Shown: positions 36,890-43,497 of the stretch, piece by piece
How the letters are laid out: the number at the start of each line of letters is the position of its first letter
Numbering within the stretch: the first letter of the stretch is position 1
Assembly (NCBI GenBank): GCA_905212635.1
Contig: CAJMFH010000012.1
Location: 5,592 to 69,591 of the forward strand
Direction of reading: 5' to 3'
DNA from: an uncultured Lachnoclostridium sp.
Lineage (GTDB): Bacteria; Bacillota; Clostridia; Lachnospirales; Lachnospiraceae
Length of the DNA: 64,000 nt
Notes under the pieces: model-generated
Databases searched by the model: none
The model's input: only the letters and a program-made list of their open reading frames with translations
Told to the model about the DNA's origin: nothing
Translations under genes and position numbers: made by a program

Positions 36890-38628
36890 GCTGACACCTC
36901 CTCATTCTTGTCTTTCTGCGAATAATAAATTTCCTGATACGCTTCACAGGACTTCATCAATTCCTCATGCGTTCCCTGTCCGACGATCTCGCCCTCATCC
37001 ATTACAATGATGCGGTCTGCATGTTCTACGGACGAGATTCGCTGCGCAATGATCAGCTTTGTCGCGTCTTTCAAAGATGTCGAAAAACTCTTTCGGATCT
37101 CGGCTTCTGTCGCGGTATCTACCGCACTGGTACTATCGTCTAAGATCAAGATTTTCGGCTTCTTTAAAAGGGCTCTTGCGATACAAAGACGCTGCTTTTG
37201 TCCACCGGACACATTGACACCGCCCTGTCCCAGTTCCATATCATATCCATCGGAAAAACTGCGAACAAAACCGTCTGCCTGTGCATAACGTGCCATCTCA
37301 TAAACTTCTTCGTCTGTCGCATTTTCATCTCCCCAGCGGAGATTTTCCATAATGCTTCCGGAGAACAATGTATTTTTCTGAAGTACCATTGCCACTCCGT
37401 TTCGCAGATGTTCCAGCGAATAATCTTTGACATTGATGCCATCTACCAGCACTTCTCCCTCATCGACATCATACAAACGTGGGATCAGCTGCACAAGAGA
37501 ACTCTTTCCGGAACCTGTCGAACCGATGATTCCGACCACTTCGCCCGGATTGGCTTTGAAAGAAATATTCTTCAATACATTGTTGTGATTCTTCTTATAA
37601 TAACGGAATCCGACATTGCGGAATTCAATCGCGCCGTTTTCCACTTCTTTATCTTTGCATTTCGCTTCGTTGTCATTGAGGTCGATCTCTGTCGTAAGAA
37701 CCTCTTTGATACGCTTTGAGGAAGCCAGTGCACGGGATCCCTGAATCATGATCATTCCAACCATCATCAGAGACATAAGGATCTGTACGATATACGTCGT
37801 AAATGCAGTCAGGTCGCCGACCGGCATATCGCCGACGATGATCTGGCGTCCGCCAAACCATACGACTGCCATCGTCGTAATGTTCATTGCAAGAGTCATG
37901 ATCGGCATCGTCAATATAACGATCTTCATCGCAGACAAACTCTTTTCTTTCAGGTCTTCATTGGCTTTGTTAAAAGTTTCTTTTTCAAACTCATCACGCA
38001 CAAAAGATTTTACCACTCGTGTGTTTGTGATATTTTCCTGAATTCTCGAGTTCAGGCTGTCAATTTTTGTCTGCATGATGTTAAATCTTGGAAATGCCTT
38101 TCCAATTACGATAACCAGCGATACGATCAAAATCGGAATTACCACTCCAAGAATGATCGCCAGTCTCGCATTCATCATGATCGCCATGATCAATCCTCCG
38201 ATCAGCATACCCGGTGCCCGAAGGAGCATTCGAAGTGCCATCGAAATCACATTCTGCAAGTTTGTAATATCATTCGTCAATCTCGTTACCAGCGAACCGG
38301 TTGAAAATTTTTCGATATTGGCAAAAGAAAACTGCTGTACTTTTGCAAAGATATCTTTTCTCAGATCACCGGCAAAATTTACCGATGCCTTAACGGCAAA
38401 ATAAGCACCAAGCACACCTCCGCCCATCATACACAGGGCAAGAAGCACCATGATGATTCCATGTGTGATAATATAACCACTTCCGGCTCCCCCCTTGATT
38501 CCTTCGTTGATGATCAATGACATCATCTTCGGAAGAAGCACTTCTCCAATCACTTCCACGATCATAAAAATCGGTCCTAAAATAAATGCCGACAGATAGG
38601 GAGTGACATATTTTTTATAAATACCCAT
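36886..38628 (-). CDS. ABC exporter half-transporter, membrane-ATPase fusion (partner 2)
   Basis: A 580-residue half-transporter with six membrane helices (about 12-310) and an ATPase domain with Walker A GSTGSGKSS, signature VSGGQ and Walker B ILILDDSTS. The catalytic Glu after Walker B is replaced by Asp, which is typical of one subunit of heterodimeric exporters such as BmrCD or TM287/288 with one degenerate ATP site. It therefore probably pairs with partner 1. It begins 14 bases after the MarR gene. Confidence 0.93.
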   Translation of the reverse strand: MGIYKKYVTPYLSAFILGPIFMIVEVIGEVLLPKMMSLIINEGIKGGAGSGYIITHGIIMVLLALCMMGGGVLGAYFAVKASVNFAGDLRKDIFAKVQQFSFANIEKFSTGSLVTRLTNDITNLQNVISMALRMLLRAPGMLIGGLIMAIMMNARLAIILGVVIPILIVSLVIVIGKAFPRFNIMQTKIDSLNSRIQENITNTRVVKSFVRDEFEKETFNKANEDLKEKSLSAMKIVILTMPIMTLAMNITTMAVVWFGGRQIIVGDMPVGDLTAFTTYIVQILMSLMMVGMIMIQGSRALASSKRIKEVLTTEIDLNDNEAKCKDKEVENGAIEFRNVGFRYYKKNHNNVLKNISFKANPGEVVGIIGSTGSGKSSLVQLIPRLYDVDEGEVLVDGINVKDYSLEHLRNGVAMVLQKNTLFSGSIMENLRWGDENATDEEVYEMARYAQADGFVRSFSDGYDMELGQGGVNVSGGQKQRLCIARALLKKPKILILDDSTSAVDTATEAEIRKSFSTSLKDATKLIIAQRISSVEHADRIIVMDEGEIVGQGTHEELMKSCEAYQEIYYSQKDKNEEVSA

Positions 38629-38642
38629 TGTCTTTTCTCCTT

Positions 38643-39092
38643 TTACTCTATATTCTTCGCATTGCGGTACATCTGCCCCAATAGGCTTTGAAGCACCTCC
38701 AGCTGTTCTTTGTCAAATCCTTCCAAAAGTTTTGCGTCCATCTGATGAAAGATTTCTTTGCTCTCTTCAACGACACTGCGTCCCTTCTCCGTCAGTTCGA
38801 CAAAGCGCACGCGGGAATCCTGTTCCTGCTGGGATTTCTGAATGTAGCCGCCTTTTTCCAGTTTTTTCAATGAAACTGCCACCGTCGCCGCCGACACTTC
38901 CAGTATATTCGCCAGTTCAATCTGCGATGTAACCGGACAATCCGATAACGTCATCAGCATTCTGTGCTGTGCCCTGTGAAGCCCGGTTCCGTCCAACAGT
39001 TTTTCAATCTTGCGCCGGTGAATCTGATTGATAAACATAATCAGCTTCACCGGATTCGCTTCCCGGATCACCGTCTCCGTGTCCATGCGCAT
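38643..39092 (-). CDS. MarR-family transcriptional regulator
   Basis: A protein of about 149 residues with a MarR winged helix. The recognition helix region is TSQIELANILEVSAATVAVSLKKLE and the wing is DSRVRFVELTEKG. It heads the operon encoding the ABC exporter. A perfect 17-bp palindrome sits just downstream of a strong promoter in front of the gene, so it very likely represses itself and the exporter until a ligand binds. The ATG at 39092 is chosen with AGAGGAAG upstream; a later ATG at 39086 is possible. Confidence 0.93.
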   Translation of the reverse strand: MRMDTETVIREANPVKLIMFINQIHRRKIEKLLDGTGLHRAQHRMLMTLSDCPVTSQIELANILEVSAATVAVSLKKLEKGGYIQKSQQEQDSRVRFVELTEKGRSVVEESKEIFHQMDAKLLEGFDKEQLEVLQSLLGQMYRNAKNIE

Positions 39093-39186
39093 ATGGCATC
39101 TTCCTCTTGGTTCCACGCATAAGCCTCCCTTCGTTTTTCATTAACTTGTGTTCTTGTGATTTTTAATTAGTATTTTAATAATTTAT

Positions 39187-39203
39187 ATGCTAATCATTAG
39201 CAT
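39187..39203. promoter_or_regulatory. MarR operator candidate
   Basis: ATGCTAAT-C-ATTAGCAT is a perfect 8-1-8 palindrome that starts 9 bases after the -10 box, covering the transcription start. A further half-site GCTAATGAT follows at 39204-39212. Confidence 0.75.
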
Positions 39204-39212
39204 GCTAATGAT

Positions 39213-39240
39213 ATTATACTCTTTTGGATCCATCTGTCAA
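39213..39240 (-). promoter_or_regulatory. Strong sigma-A promoter of the marR-ABC operon
   Basis: Minus strand TTGACA (39235-39240) and TATAAT (39213-39218), both perfect, with a 16-base spacer. Confidence 0.85.
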
Positions 39241-39314
39241 CAGAAATATTTGAATTTATGATTATTTTAGAATTCTTCTCTCATTTCTTATCTTGTTTTA
39301 AAGTCAGTTTAATT

Positions 39315-39457
39315 AGAAAAAGGAGCTTGTTTTTTCTCTCTCCGTGGGACTTCGGACACCGCCAGTGCGCAGAGGGCGTCCTATGCCCTCCCGCACCGCT
39401 GCGTGTGTCCGCTAAGTGCAAACGGTCCCGCGGGGGAGAAAGAAAAAGCTCCTTTTC
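39315..39457. repeat. 143-bp inverted-repeat element with nested hairpins
   Basis: The outer arms (39315-39350 and 39424-39457) pair imperfectly over about 33 bases: each contains AGGAGCT, a C/T-rich tract and GTGGGAC or GCGGGAC. Inside, GGACAC pairs with GTGTCC and GAGGGC with GCCCTC. It lies 14 bases after the Nudix stop codon and could act as a terminator on the minus strand, but its size and GC-rich core suggest a mobile or structured element. No ORF was supported in it. Confidence 0.65.
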
Positions 39458-39470
39458 TATCTAAACTCCT

Positions 39471-39977
39471 TTAAAACACCTCTTTAATACTATCATAATG
39501 AAGGAACACGCCTTCCCTCGCAAATGCCTCAATCTCTTCTTTGGTCGCAAGCATAAACCCATCCGTCTCGGCTTCCTGTGGGTGTACATCCTCTTCGGAA
39601 AATTCTCCGATAAATTTATATACATCCACAAAATAATTATCGCCTTCCCCCGGATTTTCACGGTGATAGGTAAACTGGTATCCACCACCCCAGTCAGACA
39701 CATCTAATCCTGTCTCTTCTTTCACTTCACGGAGAACCGCTTCTTTTGACTCCTCTCCTGCCATCGCAGCCCCGCCGGATACTTCCCACCAGCCCGGCGC
39801 CCAGTTTTTCGTCATTACCCGTTTGGTGATCAAAAATCTTCCATCTTTATGTGCTACGACACCAAGCACCGTCAAATGGTACTCGTCGTCCTTTAAACAC
39901 CAATCATTGCGCTTCATTTGTCTGCCGGTGCGCTGTTTATTTTTGTCATAAATGTCCCAATATTCCACTTTTTCCAT
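39471..39977 (-). CDS. Nudix hydrolase, IPP-isomerase-like subgroup
   Basis: A 168-residue Nudix protein. The Nudix box is complete: GGAAMAGEESKEAVLREV followed by KEETGLDV (about 77-101). The start MEKVEYWDIYDKNKQRTG resembles Nudix proteins of the YfcD/IPP-isomerase-like group, which often carry a WDxxD start. Substrate cannot be told from sequence. The ATG at 39977 follows GGAGG about 10 bases upstream and a good promoter precedes it. It is transcribed alone. Confidence 0.9.
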   Translation of the reverse strand: MEKVEYWDIYDKNKQRTGRQMKRNDWCLKDDEYHLTVLGVVAHKDGRFLITKRVMTKNWAPGWWEVSGGAAMAGEESKEAVLREVKEETGLDVSDWGGGYQFTYHRENPGEGDNYFVDVYKFIGEFSEEDVHPQEAETDGFMLATKEEIEAFAREGVFLHYDSIKEVF

Positions 39978-40018
39978 GGTCTCTTTTCCTCCATCCTCGT
40001 CATTATGTTCCAGCAATG

Positions 40019-40047
40019 ATTATATCGCAACTTTTTCTTTCATGCAA
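40019..40047 (-). promoter_or_regulatory. Sigma-A type promoter for the Nudix gene
   Basis: Minus strand TTGCAT (40042-40047) and TATAAT (40019-40024) with a 17-base spacer. Confidence 0.65.
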
Positions 40048-40061
40048 TTACTTTTTTCCCC

Positions 40062-40090
40062 TTGATTCCTGCCGCATTTTGATTTATTAT
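40062..40090 (+). promoter_or_regulatory. Possible promoter upstream of the 40104 element
   Basis: TTGATT (40062-40067) and TATTAT (40085-40090) with a 17-base spacer. The inverted-repeat element begins 13 bases after the -10 box. The resulting leader to the FIST gene would be about 250 bases. Confidence 0.45.
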
Positions 40091-40103
40091 AGTAATATAA
40101 ATT

Positions 40104-40293
40104 GTAACTATTCAGGACCGCTGTGCAAAAACAATGGATCGTCGTGCTTGCACGTAAGAAACATTGTTTTCTGCACAGTGGTTCTAATAGGGCTCCCACC
40201 CCCTTATGAGCATTTTTAGCCTTGTCAAAGGCGGGAAAGAACACGAAGTGTTCGAAAATGCGAATGAGGGCGGTGGGAGTCCTGAATAGTTAC
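40104..40293 (+). repeat. Inverted-repeat 5' leader element, copy 2, with a multi-hairpin interior
   Basis: The ends GTAACTATTCAGGA (40104-40117) and TCCTGAATAGTTAC (40280-40293) are perfect 14-bp inverted repeats. Inside, ACCGCTGTGC..ACAATG pairs with CATTGT..CTGCACAGTGGT and carries a nested CGTGC-TT-GCACG hairpin. GGCTCCCACCCCCTTATG pairs with CGAATGAGGGCGGTGGGAGT and carries GAACAC-GAA-GTGTTC and a CCTTGTCAAAGG hairpin. The whole would fold as a closed multi-branch junction. It precedes the FIST gene; a direct repeat GTTACCATGA occurs at 40290-40299 and 40317-40326. Confidence 0.75.
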
Positions 40294-40349
40294 CATGAAT
40301 TTAACGTAACGCTTTCGTTACCATGATATAAAATAAAGGGGGTTTACTC

Positions 40350-41402
40350 ATGAATTTACAGTATCATTATGACACCTCAGGGAATTTGACAAAAGTTACA
40401 GAAAACATTACACAGCCGGATGCCTTGATTCTTTTGACGACAGCAGAATTACTGGAATCCCATGTTGCAGAATTAGAGAAGGCTTTTCCGGGAGTTCCGA
40501 GCATCGGTGGCATTGCGATGAGTTATGCCGGTACTCACACGATTGAGCAGGGCGTAACTGTCATTTCTCTGCACGGAACGGATTGTGCAGCAGATGTAAT
40601 AAAACAGCTGTCCACGATGCCGGTAAAATATATCAGCCGTTTGAAAAAAGCCATCGAAAAGACAAATGCGGTTTCCGGAACTTCTGCCTGCTTTGACATT
40701 TGTTCCGGAAATGACGGAAAATTGGTAACCACTCTCAATATGGTGCTGGATGCCCAAAAGATTCCACTGATCGGGGGAACCGTCGATGGAGGAAAAGTTG
40801 CCGTCAACGGAAAGATTTACGAGGATGCCTGCGGCTTTTTGATACTCCGCAACAAAACCGGTAAGATCTGTGCCTACAAAGAAAATCTGTACACCGCAAC
40901 CGGCGATCAGTTTCTTGCTACAAAAACCGATCCGGAAAGCAATCTTCTGATTGAAGTAGACGGCAGACCGGCAGAAAATTTCTACCGCGACATTTTACAT
41001 ATTTCAAAAGAAGAAGTTGCTACCCAGACATTTAAAAATCCACTGGGACGTGTCTACGGCAGTGAAACATATCTGATCTCGATCAAAGACATCAAAAACA
41101 ACGCTTTGGAATGTTACAAACAGGTAAACAATCTTGACATTCTGACATTGATGGAAATCGGAGATTATAACCAGATTATCTCGGATACCTTGCAGAAAAT
41201 GAAGAAAGATCTCCCGGATATCAAGGGAATTCTTTCCGTAAACTGCCTGTTCCGCTATCTCTTCTTTAAAAATGAGCATTATCTGGACAATTACCTGACA
41301 AAAATGAACTCTACGGCAGACCACGCTGGTATCGTCGGACTTGGAGAGCATTATAAAAAACAGCATATCAATCAGACAATGTGCTGCATTACCTTTGATT
41401 AA
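40350..41402 (+). CDS. FIST-domain sensor protein
   Basis: A 350-residue soluble protein that matches the FIST N and FIST C arrangement: a start with a predicted Rossmann-like repeat (PDALILLTTAELLESHVAELEKAFPG, cut here for brevity), GGIAMSYAGTHTIEQGVTVISL, CSGNDGKLVT, GGTVDGGKVAVNGKIYED and the C-terminal LSVNCLFRYLF. FIST domains bind small ligands, proposed to be amino acids, and feed them into signalling proteins. The gene directly precedes a soluble chemoreceptor-like gene (30-base gap), so the pair probably forms a split receptor. AAAGGGGG precedes the ATG. Confidence 0.82.
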   Translation: MNLQYHYDTSGNLTKVTENITQPDALILLTTAELLESHVAELEKAFPGVPSIGGIAMSYAGTHTIEQGVTVISLHGTDCAADVIKQLSTMPVKYISRLKKAIEKTNAVSGTSACFDICSGNDGKLVTTLNMVLDAQKIPLIGGTVDGGKVAVNGKIYEDACGFLILRNKTGKICAYKENLYTATGDQFLATKTDPESNLLIEVDGRPAENFYRDILHISKEEVATQTFKNPLGRVYGSETYLISIKDIKNNALECYKQVNNLDILTLMEIGDYNQIISDTLQKMKKDLPDIKGILSVNCLFRYLFFKNEHYLDNYLTKMNSTADHAGIVGLGEHYKKQHINQTMCCITFD

Positions 41403-41432
41403 ACATATTTATACATCAGAATGGAGGACATT

Positions 41433-42398
41433 ATGAAACCATTATTTAAAAAGAAAACAAAAGAAACTTCGGTTGAAAAAGCACCTACTACCGTTGTAGA
41501 ACAAGCACCGGTGTCCGATAATACCGAAGCAATTCTTCTTACCATTGACCATTTGAAATCAACAAATGAAGAACTCGTAACTCAGGGGTTGGAAACCTTT
41601 AAGGGCATTCAGGAAATCGAGGCAAGTATTCAGACACTTTCCGATGAAAATGAGGAGCTTTTGAGCCAGTGCCAGGCAATGAATACTTCCTTTGAGGGCA
41701 TTGTTACCGCGAGTGATGAATTTGCTACTGTACAATCCGAAATTCAAGAATCCGTAAGTACCGCTCAAAATCAGGTGGAAGTTCTGAAAGAAAGTTCCAA
41801 TACCGTTACCGAGCGTTTTGACGAAATGAATCAGACTTTCGAGAAACTGTTGGAATCTGTTTCTGAAATCCGCAAATCTACTGACGGTATTACTGCGATC
41901 GCGAATCAGACAAACCTGCTGGCATTGAACGCTTCCATCGAAGCCGCACGTGCCGGAGAACAGGGACGCGGATTTGCCGTTGTCGCCAATGAAGTACGTG
42001 AACTTGCCGACCAGATCAAGATTTTGATCAATGATGTGCAGAACAGCATTGCCGATGTGGAAAAGAGCACTTCCAATCTGAACCAGTCTCTGGACGATTC
42101 CAAACAGGCGCTTCACAGCAGCATCGAAAATGTTGACAGTACACACAGCATCTTTAACGGCATTAGTGCGAAAGTAACCGGTATCGAGGACGTACACAAT
42201 GCCATCGACTCCGCTGTCGTTGAAAGCAAGCAAGGCGTCGATGAAATGTTAAATTACATCAATAACAGCCGTACCAGCTATTCCCACGTCAGCAATCGTA
42301 TTTCTGCGATCAATAAATCTGACACGAAAAAGGGAACTTTGTTTGAGGACTTTGCTAATATGATCGATCAGCTGCCTCATTTGATCAAAGACAAATAA
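41433..42398 (+). CDS. Soluble methyl-accepting chemotaxis-like protein
   Basis: A 321-residue protein with no membrane segment and no sensor domain. After a basic start ([11 protein letters not shown]) it is almost entirely coiled coil. The highly conserved signalling tip lies at about 154-193 ([33 protein letters not shown]). This tip contacts CheA and CheW in true chemoreceptors. Input must come from a partner; the adjacent FIST protein is the obvious candidate. No che or flagellar genes are in the window. The ATG at 41433 follows GGAGGACATT; an ATG at 41421 contains that site and is less likely. Confidence 0.9.
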   Translation: MKPLFKKKTKETSVEKAPTTVVEQAPVSDNTEAILLTIDHLKSTNEELVTQGLETFKGIQEIEASIQTLSDENEELLSQCQAMNTSFEGIVTASDEFATVQSEIQESVSTAQNQVEVLKESSNTVTERFDEMNQTFEKLLESVSEIRKSTDGITAIANQTNLLALNASIEAARAGEQGRGFAVVANEVRELADQIKILINDVQNSIADVEKSTSNLNQSLDDSKQALHSSIENVDSTHSIFNGISAKVTGIEDVHNAIDSAVVESKQGVDEMLNYINNSRTSYSHVSNRISAINKSDTKKGTLFEDFANMIDQLPHLIKDK

Positions 42399-42406
42399 AG
42401 ATTTTT

Positions 42407-42444
42407 AAAAAAGTGTGGTCACTCAAAAATGACCACACTTTTTT
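42407..42444. terminator. Bidirectional terminator between the MCP and WYL genes
   Basis: AAAAAAGTGTGGTCA (42407-42421) and TGACCACACTTTTTT (42430-42444) form a 15-bp stem with an 8-base loop. It can stop transcription from both sides and overlaps the WYL stop codon. Confidence 0.88.
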
Positions 42445-43435
42445 ATTGCGCATAACAAGCAAGCATTTCCCCGCATGCCACTATCATTTTTTCTTTCACT
42501 TCTACCGGTTCAATCACCGTCACATCGGTTCCAATTGCCATCAGCCACCCTAAAAACTGCCGGCTGACCGCCACTGTCACATTAACCTGAAAATATTCGT
42601 CATCCAACGGAATCAGCGGAACATCTTTCCCGAAACGGTCGATCATAACTCCCGCAAGCGAATTGTGGCATTTCAATTTTACTGCCGTCTCCGTTCCATC
42701 ATACATACCAAACACCTTTTTGGAATACGTTTCGGCATCCACTTTCTCAAAGGCTTCCTCGCCCTTCCGTTCCCCATCGCATCGTTTGATGTGAAGCATT
42801 TTATCTACACGAAAATGTTTGATATAGCCTGCCTTATGGTCGAAACCGATCAAATAATAATTTTGGTCATCCCACATAAGCTGCCACGGCGAAACTTCAT
42901 ACAATTCACCTTCGTGTCTCAGTTCCATCTGTTTTTTTACATTCCATTGATAATACTGGAATGTAATGGAATGATTTCTTTCTATCGCCTGATGAATCTT
43001 ATCCACGTTATAATAGATGCTCTCATTCATCGTCTTCACACGTCCCTGCACATACACCTGCCTCTGAAGATCCTGTGCCTGATATTTGCTGGCAAAACTT
43101 TCCAGTTTCTTGATTAGTTCGCGGGATTTCCTTTCCGTGATAAATTTCGACGATTGAACCGCGTCTACTAAAAGTTTCAGTTCCGCAATTTCAAACAAAC
43201 GGGAGGCGACATGATAGAACGTCGTCCTCCCGTTGCTGTAAGAGAGAACATCCAGACCATACTGCTGTAATTCTTCGATATCCCGATAGATACTTTTCCG
43301 CTCTGCCGAAACATCATAACTTTCCAGCAATGAAATGATTTCATTCATCGTAATCCCATGATTTTCGTCCGTTTTCTCTAAAAGAATATCCATCAGATAC
43401 AGCAGTTTTAATTTTTGATTTGCTCCTTTCGCCAT
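42443..43435 (-). CDS. WYL-domain transcriptional regulator (YafY-like)
   Basis: A 330-residue regulator with an N-terminal DeoR-like HTH (about 8-65, MNEIISLLESYDVSAERKS then IYRDIEELQQYGLD). A helical linker follows, then a WYL domain (about 135-215, YEVSPWQLMWDDQNYYLIGFD) and a WCX-like C-terminus. WYL domains sense nucleic acid or nucleotide ligands and control stress, defence and repair genes. It is transcribed alone from its own promoter, and its targets are not evident. The ATG at 43435 is chosen with GGGGAG upstream. Confidence 0.9.
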   Translation of the reverse strand: MAKGANQKLKLLYLMDILLEKTDENHGITMNEIISLLESYDVSAERKSIYRDIEELQQYGLDVLSYSNGRTTFYHVASRLFEIAELKLLVDAVQSSKFITERKSRELIKKLESFASKYQAQDLQRQVYVQGRVKTMNESIYYNVDKIHQAIERNHSITFQYYQWNVKKQMELRHEGELYEVSPWQLMWDDQNYYLIGFDHKAGYIKHFRVDKMLHIKRCDGERKGEEAFEKVDAETYSKKVFGMYDGTETAVKLKCHNSLAGVMIDRFGKDVPLIPLDDEYFQVNVTVAVSRQFLGWLMAIGTDVTVIEPVEVKEKMIVACGEMLACYAQ

Positions 43436-43463
43436 AAGTCCGCTCCCCAATTTTTTTTCTATT

Positions 43464-43492
43464 ATTATACTATATTCGAAAACGGATTACAA
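43464..43492 (-). promoter_or_regulatory. Sigma-A type promoter for the WYL gene
   Basis: Minus strand TTGTAA (43487-43492) and TATAAT (43464-43469) with a 17-base spacer. Confidence 0.65.
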
Positions 43493-43497
43493 CACAC

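Noticed and set aside
39315..39457. Reading the element as an ordinary Rho-independent terminator
   Set aside because: The stem is too long and interrupted by a large structured core; it may still terminate the Nudix transcript but this does not explain its size.
40020..40244. 74-residue minus-strand frame through the 40104 element
   Set aside because: It runs through the paired helices of the element and lacks a ribosome site; the inverted-repeat structure explains the sequence better.
40301..40325. GTAACG-CTTT-CGTTAC as a catabolite (cre) site before the FIST gene
   Set aside because: It is symmetric but departs from the cre consensus at several fixed positions.
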